Source: an uncultured Bacilli bacterium
GTDB taxonomy: Bacteria > Bacillota_I > Bacilli_A > RF39 > UBA660
Length of the DNA: 18,729 nucleotides
Direction of reading: 5' to 3'
Assembly (NCBI GenBank): GCA_944359735.1
Contig: CALVTA010000016.1
Location: 1 to 18,729, forward strand
The position numbers were made by a program, and so were the translations under genes. Numbering within the stretch: position 1 is the first letter of the stretch; each line of letters starts with the position of its first letter. Shown here one piece after another: positions 1 through 6,105 of this stretch. Under the pieces are notes generated by a model. That model was not told where the DNA came from, ran no database searches, and saw only the letters and a list, made by a program, of their open reading frames with translations.

Positions 1-4
1 TTTA

Positions 5-78
5 TGTTATGATGTCTTTTTTTGGTATAAAAAAGAATGCTGAAAATTTACTCAGCACCCTTTAATGTCGAAGAACCG
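5..78. repeat. 74-bp terminal inverted repeat, left copy
   Basis: This stretch is identical, base for base, to the reverse complement of 18654-18727. Identity stops sharply on both sides: position 4 is A where the other copy has G, and position 79 is A where the other copy has T. It contains a small hairpin (38-43 with 52-57) and a short frame starting ATG at 37. It lies just beyond the terminator of the DUF1540 gene. It could be a dispersed intergenic repeat or one arm of an invertible segment; the sequence alone does not decide. Confidence 0.93.
28..57 (-). terminator. Terminator-like hairpin inside left repeat
   Basis: On the minus strand TGCTGA (57-52) pairs with TCAGCA (43-38) around an 8-nt loop, followed by TTCTTTTTT. 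This looks like a weak intrinsic terminator pointing out of the window. It is the second one met by minus-strand transcripts of the DUF1540 gene. Confidence 0.55.
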
Positions 79-110
79 AAAAAATAGTAGAGACATACTC
101 TACTATTTTT
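79..110 (-). terminator. Terminator of the DUF1540 gene
   Basis: A perfect 13-bp stem (80-92 with 98-110) has a 5-nt loop (ACATA) and A/T-rich outer ends that give U-runs in both directions. It overlaps the stop codon of the DUF1540 gene and ends one base from the 74-bp repeat. It may act bidirectionally. Confidence 0.85.
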
Positions 111-282
111 CTTCTTCGTTTTTTTCAAAACTAGTGCATACTGTTTGTTCTTGATCATGAACTTCATCACATGGGCAATTGCAGTTGCTACTAACTTTAA
201 TCTCTTCTAAGTTGCATTCGTTATTGTTTTTATTATATTTGCAACTATCTACTTCACATTTGATACTTTGTTTCTTTTTCAT
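103..282 (-). CDS. DUF1540 cysteine-rich small protein
   Basis: This 59-aa protein matches the DUF1540 pattern: Cys at 9 and 14, then Cys23, a C-x-C-x-C cluster at 34, 36 and 38, and Cys49 followed by T-S-F. The family is found in Bacillota, many of them spore-formers, and probably binds metal through the cysteines, but its function is not established. Start ATG at 282 has a good site (AAAGGAGAG) about 6 nt upstream. The C-terminus is acidic and lysine-rich (FEKNEEEK). A terminator hairpin overlaps the stop. It stands alone, about 160 nt downstream of the 44-aa membrane peptide gene on the same strand. The gap has several TATAAT-like words but no convincing -35. Confidence 0.88.
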   Translation of the reverse strand: MKKKQSIKCEVDSCKYNKNNNECNLEEIKVSSNCNCPCDEVHDQEQTVCTSFEKNEEEK

Positions 283-443
283 TTTATCTCTCCTTTACTT
301 ATATATTCTCCGAAAATTATAATTTTATTCTTCTATTTTTAATTTTGTTTTCCTTCCTTTATATTTTAATTAAAAAGAGTAGGCTAATATAAATAGATTA
401 TATATATAGTAATATAGCTAATTTTTAGAGTAAAATAATTTTG

Positions 444-578
444 TTAAAAGTTAATCTTTTTTATCAGTTTTCTTATTATTTTAATTATTATTAATATTAT
501 TGCAATTCCTAATATTATTGAAAATATTGTTGGTTTTAAAAATAAACCTTCTATTAATTGATTTGTTATTTCTTTCAT
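444..578 (-). CDS. 44-aa single-helix membrane peptide
   Basis: The peptide starts MKEITNQLIEGLFLKP, continues with one hydrophobic helix (residues about 17-35, very rich in Ile and Leu) and ends in a basic tail (R-K-L-I-K-K-I-N-F). The start is well supported by a strong AGGAGG site at 583-588, five bases before the ATG. The layout (short N-terminus, one transmembrane helix, cationic tail) resembles type I toxin peptides and small phage or plasmid membrane peptides, but I cannot assign a family. It lies beside replication-gene remnants, so a mobile-element origin is likely. Its ribosome binding site sits inside the end of a degenerate frame (551-690). No antisense RNA gene was recognised. 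Confidence 0.7.
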   Translation of the reverse strand: MKEITNQLIEGLFLKPTIFSIILGIAIILIIIKIIRKLIKKINF

Positions 579-690
579 TTTTTCCTCCTATAGGATATGG
601 ACATGCTTCTTTTACATCCGTTCTTCCTACAATGTAATCTATTTTATCTAATTTGTCAATTGATAAATTTTATTTATATCTTTCATACAT
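551..690 (-). pseudogene. Degenerate small ORF upstream of the 44-aa peptide
   Basis: Reading on the minus strand from ATG at 690, the frame is M-Y-E-R-Y-K, a TAA stop (670-672), then about 39 open codons including VGRTDVKEACPYPIGG and ending at TAG 551-553. An alternative ATG at 686 in another frame (MKDINKIYQLTN) stops before the shared region, so a frameshift is equally possible. The residue composition looks coding. No family was recognised. It overlaps the start of the 44-aa gene. It may instead be a chance frame in degraded Rep_2 sequence from the other strand. Confidence 0.35.
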
Positions 691-699
691 TGAAGTTGA

Positions 700-1094
700 T
701 GTAATAAAGTTTTAAATCCGATAGGGGAGGAGAATAATTCTCACTATTATGTAATTGCTTGTTATGGTACCCCTACTACCGTGATAAGCTTAACTGCCCT
801 ATTCCGCAATCTTTGGGACAGGTTAGGGGTTACTATCGTTATTTAACTTATAAAGATAATCCTGAAAAATTTCAATATGATGATAAAGATATAACTTTAA
901 TAAATGGTTTTAATATCAATGATTTTATATAAATGTCTAGAAGTGAAATAAATGCTTTTAAAATTGAAATACAAAAGATAATCAGAGAAAATAAATTTTT
1001 TGAATATTCTGAATTTATGGCTTTTCTTTTAGATAATGATTTATTTAATTTATGGAAAGTATCTAGTAATAATACCATTTTAAAGAAAATTTGA
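700..1094 (+). pseudogene. Rep_2-type plasmid replication initiator, broken
   Basis: Three blocks typical of rolling-circle RepB/Rep_2 initiators (pMV158/pE194 type) can be read. One frame gives NPIGEENNSHYYVIACYGTPTT, covering the metal-binding H-x-H region of the family, here H-Y-Y. After a frame change near 779-783 the second frame gives RDKLNCPIPQSLGQVRGYYR, then YLTYKDNPEKFQYDD and INGFNINDFI. The second frame meets an in-frame TAA at 930-932, then continues in the same frame (FFEYSEFMAFLLDNDLFNLW and SSNNTI) to TGA at 1094. The N-terminal part before about 700 is not recognisable. The gene therefore carries at least one frameshift or deletion, a nonsense codon, a 5' truncation and a changed metal ligand, and cannot work. 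It marks an old integration of a small rolling-circle plasmid. Confidence 0.78.
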
Positions 1095-1180
1095 AGAAAC
1101 CAAGAACTTCCTATAATATATATTATGTTAACTAATATAAATAGTACAAATAAAGCTTTTTCTCTTCGTTAATTAATATA

Positions 1181-1492
1181 TCATAAAGAAGAAAATAAAG
1201 CAACGAAAAACATAATTAAAAAAATAGATAAACAAATTAATGATGGTATTAATGTTAATTCATATAATGTTTTAGATTGTTTTTTAGAATCTGTGAAATC
1301 ATTGTTTTCTATTTCTTTATTACTAGAAACTAATAATTTCTTATTAATAATTGATAAATAACCAATAATTAAAATTAACAATATTAATAAAAGTATTGGA
1401 AAAACATAAGTTAAAAACAAACCATAATAATAATTATATGTTATTATATTAGAAACATTTTTAACTGTATCATAGCCAAACAAATAAAACAC
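1181..1492 (-). CDS. Small two-helix membrane protein, unknown
   Basis: This predicted 103-aa protein has two strongly hydrophobic segments (residues about 24-50 and 79-103) separated by a polar, charged linker containing ENNDFTDSKKQSK. No family was recognised. The longest frame starts with GTG at 1492, but the purine-rich site GAGAGAGG lies directly against it, so TTG at 1483, about 7 nt after that site, is a plausible alternative start. An extended -10 promoter lies just upstream. It sits between two broken replication genes and is probably cargo of a former mobile element. The downstream 90 nt hold only the 3' flank of the Rep_2 remnant. It could be decaying too, although the frame is intact. 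Confidence 0.55.
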   Translation of the reverse strand: MFYLFGYDTVKNVSNIITYNYYYGLFLTYVFPILLLILLILIIGYLSIINKKLLVSSNKEIENNDFTDSKKQSKTLYELTLIPSLICLSIFLIMFFVALFSSL

Positions 1493-1508
1493 CTCTCTCT
1501 ACGATTTA

Positions 1509-1537
1509 ATTATATCAAAAGAGATAGTACTACTACT
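1509..1537 (-). promoter_or_regulatory. Promoter for the 103-aa membrane protein
   Basis: On the minus strand a perfect extended -10 (TGATATAAT; TATAAT at 1514-1509) lies about 17 nt upstream of the GTG start. The hexamer 17 nt further upstream (AGTAGT) is a poor -35. The predicted transcript start leaves only a very short leader. Confidence 0.5.
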
Positions 1538-1582
1538 ACCCTATTAAAATATCGTTTTACACATAGTTTACATTGTCGGCGA

Positions 1583-1610
1583 GGCTAGGAAAAACGAGTT
1601 ATTCCTAGCC
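1583..1610. repeat. 9-bp hairpin (GGCTAGGAA / TTCCTAGCC)
   Basis: A perfect 9-bp inverted repeat (1583-1591 with 1602-1610) has a 10-nt loop (AAACGAGTTA). There is no T-run on either side, so it is not a typical terminator. Rolling-circle initiators nick in the loop of such hairpins, and two rep remnants flank it, so an origin relic is possible. No family nick sequence was recognised. Confidence 0.5.
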
Positions 1611-1664
1611 CTACAAAAGCTTATTAATAGCAATATTGTCAAAAGTTTTCTCGGCGTATACTCG

Positions 1665-1698
1665 CGTTTACAAAAGGGTAAAAAGAAAAGAGTAAACG
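1665..1698. repeat. 7-bp inverted repeat (CGTTTAC / GTAAACG)
   Basis: The arms at 1665-1671 and 1692-1698 are separated by a purine-rich 20-nt spacer. It may be a protein-binding site or part of the same relic region as the 1583-1610 hairpin. The evidence is only the symmetry. Confidence 0.35.
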
Positions 1699-1862
1699 TT
1701 CCGTTACTCCAATTTCCTTTTAGACAATATCATAATACCTTCTTCTATAATGAATGTTGTAAGAATGAGACTACTATCAAGTATAAGAAAGAAAATCAAT
1801 ATAATACTGGTGCTATAGTTTTTAAATAACCTAAAGTATAAACGTAAGAATGTTGCATTAGA

Positions 1863-2702
1863 TCATTTATAAAAGATAAAGATATCAGTCTTTAGACCTC
1901 TAATAATCTTTTTATATTTTGTACGTGCATTTTTAGAAAGTAAAGATAATCTAGACATATCTCTTAATAAATAATCAAGACATGCTTTATCATTAAAAGA
2001 TAATTCTTCAATAGTAACATATTTAAATATAAGTATTCCCTCTAGAAAATCTTTGAAGCCAGTTAAATATGTATCTATATAAGTATCTCTTAATTGTAAC
2101 TCTACTCTCCACCAATCTACCTCTTTATCTTTAATTTTTTGCTCTACTGATTTGTTATATATTCTTATAAATTTATTAGAACTCATAGAACCAAAATAAC
2201 AAGTCTCTAACTTCCCTACTCTATCATAGTAATAGGCTTTCTTTCTAGGATTTAAATCTACTATATTATAATCATACAAATTAAAATTATATAAATCTAT
2301 AGCTAAATCTATTCTACTAAAATGAACATCTTTAATATAAGATAGCAAAATATTTAATAACTTCTTCTGTATTTGATTAATCACTTTATTTGGATTAAAC
2401 TCTAACCTAAACTTAAGAGTAGTAATATCTATTTGCAAAAAACCAAAATCAATAATTTTCCAAGACTTAGTAAAAAACTGGGTATCAATTACTTTCTAAA
2501 AAAAGTATAGGATAAGTGTTAGCAAAATCTATCAAATGAAAATAATAATCTTTACATTTAAGAGTACCTAACACCGTAAGCTTATCTATACTAAAATCAT
2601 AAAACTTTTCTATACATATGGTTTACAAATATATAAAGGAAATGATGATATAGTTTCTACTCTACTCTTCTTTTGCGCTAAGTAAAAGAACTCATTTATA
2701 TA
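1863..2702 (-). pseudogene. Rep_trans-type replication initiator, frameshifted
   Basis: The main open part (2495-1863) reads as a Rep_trans (PF02486) rolling-circle initiator or relaxase like pT181 RepC and Tn916 Orf20: IDTQFFTKSW, then RIDLAIDLYNF, the block NKFIRIYNKSVEQK, and WWRVELQLR. The only start in this frame is TTG at 2438, which would cut off the N-terminus. The missing part is in another frame just upstream: KFYDFSIDKLTVLGTLK through ANTYPILFLESN, ending at TGA 2485-2487. The coding frame therefore shifts between about 2488 and 2498, next to a run of seven T. A third frame (2702-2610, EFFYLAQKKSRVETISSFPL) may be the very N-terminus, needing a second shift near 2610-2622. No usable start was found for the joined product. 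The remnant belongs to a different superfamily from the Rep_2 remnant at 700-1094. Confidence 0.8.
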
Positions 2703-2737
2703 TTAATGAATTCTTGTAATATGTATTTTAATATTTT

Positions 2738-3505
2738 TTATACCTTTCTTGATTGTATTTCTGCTATTTTTTCTAATACTTCTTTAGCATTAGATTCGCT
2801 TATTTCGCTATATCCTAATTCTCTTAAAGCTTGCACTTTAGCAGTGTTTAGTTCTTGAGTTCTACTTAATTTTTCTTCCTTTTTTAGTTCTATATCTTTT
2901 ACAAATCTTTTATGAGTTTCTGCTATTCTGTTTTTTGAAGCTCCACCATTATGGTATAAGGTCATTGCTGAGAATAGAATACTTTCAAAAATGAATTGTT
3001 TATCTTTATCAAAAGAAAATTCCATAGGATCAGTAAATCCCATTGATTTAGATATGTATGCTAGGATATATCTCAATTCATCTGCTGTTTCCATTGATTG
3101 TAAGTAATGATATAAATATATATATGTGTTGTAAGTTGTTTTTGTTTTATCATCTGCTAATTTTTCTTTAAGTAAGTTAATTATATCAGCCATTATTTCT
3201 TGTTCTTTTTTATTGAAGCATTTAAGATCTGCTATTACTTCTCTATTTGATGAATCTTTTACTCCTTCATTTAATCTGTTTTCAACTTCGATGATGTAAT
3301 CACTTGTTACCGTTATACTACTTACTCCGTCTTCATCTTCAATATTTAATAAGGCTAATAATCGTACTGCCTTTTCCTTTGGCCATAATGATAAACTATC
3401 TAAGGCTAAATAGTTATATAACATTTGCCTTGATACTCCTAAATATTTAGCTAATCTCACTTTTGAAATCCCAAGTTCAACCAATAAGGTATTTAAATTC
3501 TTCAT
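2738..3505 (-). CDS. XRE-type helix-turn-helix regulator
   Basis: This 255-aa protein has an N-terminal helix-turn-helix (residues about 12-33, ISKVRLAKYLGVSRQMLYNY), typical of Cro/CI-like DNA-binding domains. A long helical, charged region follows that I do not recognise. The C-terminal third (from about residue 140) is an intact unknown domain, possibly a ligand-sensing or oligomerisation domain. Start ATG at 3505 lies 13 nt after AGGAGG, a long but usable spacing. A good sigma-A promoter overlapped by an inverted repeat lies directly upstream, which suggests self-regulation. It is at the border between the decayed element strip and the housekeeping genes and may be the surviving control gene of that element. 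Confidence 0.8.
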   Translation of the reverse strand: MKNLNTLLVELGISKVRLAKYLGVSRQMLYNYLALDSLSLWPKEKAVRLLALLNIEDEDGVSSITVTSDYIIEVENRLNEGVKDSSNREVIADLKCFNKKEQEIMADIINLLKEKLADDKTKTTYNTYIYLYHYLQSMETADELRYILAYISKSMGFTDPMEFSFDKDKQFIFESILFSAMTLYHNGGASKNRIAETHKRFVKDIELKKEEKLSRTQELNTAKVQALRELGYSEISESNAKEVLEKIAEIQSRKV

Positions 3506-3531
3506 CTTTAATCGTTAACCTCCTATATTAC

Positions 3532-3560
3532 ATTTTAATTAATTTGACAAGAATAGTCAA
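3532..3560 (-). promoter_or_regulatory. Promoter with operator-like inverted repeat for the XRE gene
   Basis: On the minus strand the -35 is TTGACT (3560-3555), the spacer is 17 nt and the -10 is TAAAAT (3537-3532). The -35 sits inside the inverted repeat TTGAC-N7-GTCAA (3544-3560), a likely binding site for a dimeric helix-turn-helix repressor. Autorepression is an inference from the overlap. Confidence 0.72.
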
Positions 3561-3582
3561 GTAAAATCCATGTAAAATACTT

Positions 3583-3611
3583 TACAAAATAAAAAGAGAA
3601 AAACTCTCTTA
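3583..3611 (-). terminator. Terminator of mnmA
   Basis: On the minus strand AAGAGA (3611-3606) pairs with TCTCTT (3599-3594) around a 6-nt loop, followed by TTTATTTTG. It lies about 40 nt after the mnmA stop codon and before the XRE promoter. Confidence 0.7.
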
Positions 3612-3648
3612 TATTTTGTCTTTAATAATACTGTTTGATTATATATAT

Positions 3649-4758
3649 TTAAAGTAAATACCACAATTTTTTGTTATCTTTTCTTACTTCTTTGATAATA
3701 CCACCACCAAGACAGTATTCATTTTTATAGAAAACACAAGCTTGTCCGGGAGTTACTGCTTTGACATCATTATATTTAATTAATATATTTCCATTGTCTA
3801 AATATTCTAATTTAATTTTAACATCTAAAGCTCTATATCTGAATTTAGCAGTACATTCCATTGGTCTTTCATCACAGTTGAAATTAATATTTTCTAAAAT
3901 AGCACTATTCGAGTAAAGATACTTGTTATTTTCTCCTTCGGCTACATATAAAATATTTTTATTTAAATCCTTTCCTACTACAAATAACTTATCTTTAGTT
4001 CCTCCTATATCAAGACCTTTTCTTTGTCCTATTGTATAATACATAAGACCAATATGTTTTCCTAATATTTTGTTATTATCAATGTTGATAATTTTCCCTT
4101 CTTTACTAGGTAAATAGTTTTTAAGAAAACTTTTAAAATTTCTTTCACCGATAAAACAAATACCTGTAGAGTCTTTTTTTTGAGCTGTTACTAGTTCATA
4201 TTTTTCAGCTATTGCTCTAACTTCTTGTTTATTTTTTATATCTCCTAAAGGAAATAGGACATCTTTTAGTTGTTCTTTACTAACTTGTGATAAAAAATAA
4301 GTTTGATCTTTATTGTGTTCATGACTTCTCATAAGTCTACCATCTTTTATTTTAGCATAGTGACCTGTAGCAATATAATCAGCACCTAATTTTTTAGCTT
4401 CTTTAACAAATAGATCAAATTTAATATATTTATTACACATAATGTCAGGATTAGGAGTTCTACCCTTTTTTAATTCATCTAGGAAGTAAGTAAAAACATC
4501 ATCCCAATATTCTTTGATAAAGTCTACTCTATAAAGTGGAATTCCTATTTTTTTACATACAGCTTTGGCATCATTATAATCTTTTTCTTGAGGGCATATA
4601 TCGTTATTTAAATCAGGATTACCTAAGAAATCATTATTAATAGAACTATCCCAGTTACGCATAAATAGGCCGATGACTTTATACCCCTGTTCTTTTAAGA
4701 GAATTGCAGCAACGGATGAGTCTACTCCTCCAGACATACCTACTACTACTTTTTTCAC
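3649..4758 (-). CDS. mnmA: tRNA-specific 2-thiouridylase MnmA
   Basis: MnmA transfers sulfur to C2 of the wobble uridine (U34) of tRNA-Lys, -Glu and -Gln using ATP. The 369 residues show the whole family layout: PP-loop SGGVDSS at 9-15, the substrate-recognition stretch with TATGHYA-type sequence (IATGHYAKI, about 129-137), catalytic Cys108 in NPDIMCNK, the second active cysteine Cys201 in STGICFIG, and YTIGQRKGL near 241-249 before the C-terminal beta-barrel. The start is GTG at 4758 after AGAGGTGAT. It is a single-gene unit closed by a terminator. No sulfurtransferase gene (IscS/NifS) is next to it. Confidence 0.97.
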   Translation of the reverse strand: MKKVVVGMSGGVDSSVAAILLKEQGYKVIGLFMRNWDSSINNDFLGNPDLNNDICPQEKDYNDAKAVCKKIGIPLYRVDFIKEYWDDVFTYFLDELKKGRTPNPDIMCNKYIKFDLFVKEAKKLGADYIATGHYAKIKDGRLMRSHEHNKDQTYFLSQVSKEQLKDVLFPLGDIKNKQEVRAIAEKYELVTAQKKDSTGICFIGERNFKSFLKNYLPSKEGKIINIDNNKILGKHIGLMYYTIGQRKGLDIGGTKDKLFVVGKDLNKNILYVAEGENNKYLYSNSAILENINFNCDERPMECTAKFRYRALDVKIKLEYLDNGNILIKYNDVKAVTPGQACVFYKNEYCLGGGIIKEVRKDNKKLWYLL

Positions 4759-4944
4759 AAAGTATCACCTCTAATACGTACTAATTATACTATATTTTTA
4801 TTTTTATTTCAATAAAAGCCTAAAAACTATGTTGATAACTTTGTAATGTATAAGGTAGTTTTAATAAAATTATTAGTCTAGATTTAATAGTTAGTAAATA
4901 AAGTATTTCATATCAAAATAATGTTCTTGAATACTTTTTAGCAT

Positions 4945-4981
4945 TTTAAATCTATTTTCATTAAAAGCAAATAGATTTAAA
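4945..4981. repeat. 13-bp hairpin between spoIIM and mnmA
   Basis: TTTAAATCTATTT (4945-4957) pairs perfectly with AAATAGATTTAAA (4969-4981) around an 11-nt loop. It lies 13 nt after the spoIIM stop. There is no T-run after it on the minus strand, so it is at best a poor terminator and may instead stabilise the 3' end of the spoIIM mRNA. The remaining 160 nt up to mnmA hold nothing I can identify. Confidence 0.55.
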
Positions 4982-4993
4982 TTTAGTTAATTA

Positions 4994-5623
4994 TCAAACT
5001 ACTAATTTAATTAATGCTGGAGATAAAAATACTTCAATAAAGCTGCAAGCAATATTTACTAATAATACTGTGACATATACTTGTAAATATCTTTTCATAG
5101 ACATTCTTAAATTAATATCTTTCCCTCTAAATAAGTATTTAAATAATTTAATACCAAAATAAAGAGCATAGAAGCCTAAAAATAGTGACATTAATAATGT
5201 TATTACTTGATGTGGAAATAAATATGTAATAGCCTTTAAAATACCATTAAAATGATATGTATAAATAATAGATCCCAAAGAAAAACCAAATATAAATGAA
5301 GTTGATATTAAACTTATTATAATTAAAGGAATACCTATGATAGATATGCCTAGTAAAAAGATAAAAGTTATAAATGATATATTACCAATTAAGCTGTTGA
5401 TTAAAGCACTTTTGTAATCTAAATCATTGTTTTTTATACTATCGAAGAAGCTATTTAAACTAGTTGTAACTAGATTGTGATCACTTTTATTTAATATAAC
5501 TGCATAGATAATGCCTGCTAATAATCCTAGAGACATTATAATTATGATAAACAAATATATTTTCTTTTGTTCTAATAATTTGTTTGTTACTTTATTTTTT
5601 ACTTTTTTTAATTTTAAATCCAT
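4994..5623 (-). CDS. spoIIM: Stage II sporulation protein M
   Basis: SpoIIM is a polytopic membrane protein that forms the engulfment (DMP) complex with SpoIID and SpoIIP and localises SpoIIP at the septum during sporulation. The 209 residues fit the family length and topology: a cytoplasmic basic N-terminus, a first helix (about 23-46), an outside loop with HNLVTTSLNSFFDSI, then four more hydrophobic segments with FIFGFSLGS and a LFPHQVITLL block typical of the SpoIIM/DUF95 family. The start is placed at ATG 5623 because AGGTGAT lies 4 nt before it. An in-frame GTG three codons earlier is part of that site. The gene is divergent from the 30-aa peptide gene. In Bacillus spoIIM lies near xerD; here it does not. 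Confidence 0.9.
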   Translation of the reverse strand: MDLKLKKVKNKVTNKLLEQKKIYLFIIIIMSLGLLAGIIYAVILNKSDHNLVTTSLNSFFDSIKNNDLDYKSALINSLIGNISFITFIFLLGISIIGIPLIIISLISTSFIFGFSLGSIIYTYHFNGILKAITYLFPHQVITLLMSLFLGFYALYFGIKLFKYLFRGKDINLRMSMKRYLQVYVTVLLVNIACSFIEVFLSPALIKLVV

Positions 5624-5678
5624 TGTTATCACCTAATAAAGCATATTCGTAAAGAAAGATTTACTTAACTAAATTTAT

Positions 5679-5707
5679 TTTACAAATACTGACTTTTTAT
5701 ATATAAT
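5679..5707 (+). promoter_or_regulatory. Promoter of the 30-aa membrane peptide gene
   Basis: TTTACA (5679-5684), a 17-nt spacer and a perfect TATAAT (5702-5707) make a strong vegetative promoter 18 nt before the GTG start. Confidence 0.75.
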
Positions 5708-5725
5708 TATATTTGAGGTGATAAA

Positions 5726-5818
5726 GTGAACCAAAGAATAGTTAAAATAGTCTCTGCTATCATGTTAGTAGCAGTATTAGTTGGTGTAATTAGTGTAATT
5801 TTCTATTATGTAATTTAA
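5726..5818 (+). CDS. 30-aa membrane peptide, Prli42/DUF4044-like
   Basis: This peptide starts GTG at 5726, 4-5 nt after GAGGTGAT, and encodes MNQRIVKIVSAIM followed by a hydrophobic helix to the end (residues about 8-30). The plan of a short basic N-terminus, an (I/V)-x-K-(I/V) motif and one helix resembles the tiny Prli42 (stressosome anchor) and DUF4044 proteins of Bacilli, but at this length the similarity is only suggestive. Promoter, ribosome binding site and downstream hairpin are all good, so expression is likely. It is the only rightward gene between mnmA and spoIVB. Confidence 0.72.
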   Translation: MNQRIVKIVSAIMLVAVLVGVISVIFYYVI

Positions 5819-5882
5819 AAATAAACAATGTATTGAACTGAACTCTAAAAGATGGTGAACAGTTTATTAGTAATTTTTATCT

Positions 5883-5928
5883 AAAGGATTGTGATCTGTA
5901 ATTTACATAAGATGATCCTTTTAATTTA
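5883..5928 (+). terminator. Terminator of the 30-aa peptide gene
   Basis: AAAGGAT (5883-5889) pairs with ATCCTTT (5915-5921), and an inner ATCT/AGAT helix extends the stem. The right arm runs into TTTTAATTT. It lies 65 nt past the stop codon. Confidence 0.6.
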
Positions 5929-5929
5929 C

Positions 5930-5972
5930 TAAAATAAAACTCCTTTTTCTAAGATAAAAGAAACAGGAGTTT
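5930..5972 (-). terminator. Terminator of the 100-aa/35-aa gene pair
   Basis: On the minus strand AAACTCCT (5972-5965) pairs with AGGAGTTT (5944-5937), with an inner GTTTC/GAAAA helix. A U-rich tail (TTTTATTTT) follows. It lies 19 nt after the stop of the 35-aa gene. Confidence 0.8.
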
Positions 5973-5990
5973 ATATTATATTCATTTTAT

Positions 5991-6098
5991 TTATTTAAAT
6001 GTTCTAATAGTTTTTACTCTTTTTGAATTTGATAAAAAAGTTGTGGTTTTCTTTGGTTTAGTTTTATTGTAATTTGTTTTAACTTTTTTTACTTCCAT
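5991..6098 (-). CDS. 35-aa highly basic peptide
   Basis: The peptide begins MEVKKVKTNYNKTKPKK and ends with SKRVKTIRTFK, so it is rich in Lys, Arg and Thr and has no hydrophobic helix. ATG at 6098 follows AGGTAGGAAG, part of which overlaps the end of the upstream 100-aa gene (TAG at 6106), so the two are co-transcribed and probably coupled. A strong terminator follows. The composition fits a nucleic-acid- or ribosome-binding peptide, but I recognise no family. A short, well-spaced and terminated gene like this is likely real. Confidence 0.6.
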   Translation of the reverse strand: MEVKKVKTNYNKTKPKKTTTFLSNSKRVKTIRTFK

Positions 6099-6105
6099 AA
6101 ACTTC

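Larger units (their letters stand above)
1545..1829 (+). other. 95-codon open frame without a start codon; GC-richer hairpin region
   Basis: This frame stays open from a TAA at 1542-1544 to the TAA at 1827-1829, yet I find no ATG, GTG or TTG in frame, and the translation (with pieces such as FPFRQYHNTFFYNECC) matches nothing I know. It is also locally richer in G+C and holds two inverted repeats (1583-1610 and 1665-1698). It may be a gene fragment whose start has been lost, or noncoding sequence such as an origin of the decayed rolling-circle element on either side. I see no other gene in this interval. Confidence 0.3.

Noticed and set aside
730..845. 5S rRNA-like stretch: on the minus strand the words GTTAAGC and GGTAGTAGGGG recall 5S rRNA, and a nested GC-rich stem can be drawn.
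   Set aside because: The conserved CCGAAC loop and the closing helix are missing, and the plus strand reads as Rep_2 protein (HYYVIACYG, CPIPQSLGQVRGYYR), which explains the higher GC.
872..1078. 68-codon minus-strand frame
   Set aside because: It is the antisense of the Rep_2 remnant, whose plus-strand reading has clear family blocks.
1526..1540. TACTACTACTACC, similar to the TACTACGA nick site of pMV158-type origins
   Set aside because: The repeated trinucleotide lacks the conserved GA after the nick and has no matching hairpin, so it is not enough to call an origin.
4880..4975. Short minus-strand frame after spoIIM (MLKSIQEHYFDMKYFIY), considered as a remnant of the xerD gene that follows spoIIM in other Bacillota
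   Set aside because: Only 17 codons from ATG, no ribosome binding site, and no resemblance to a tyrosine recombinase.
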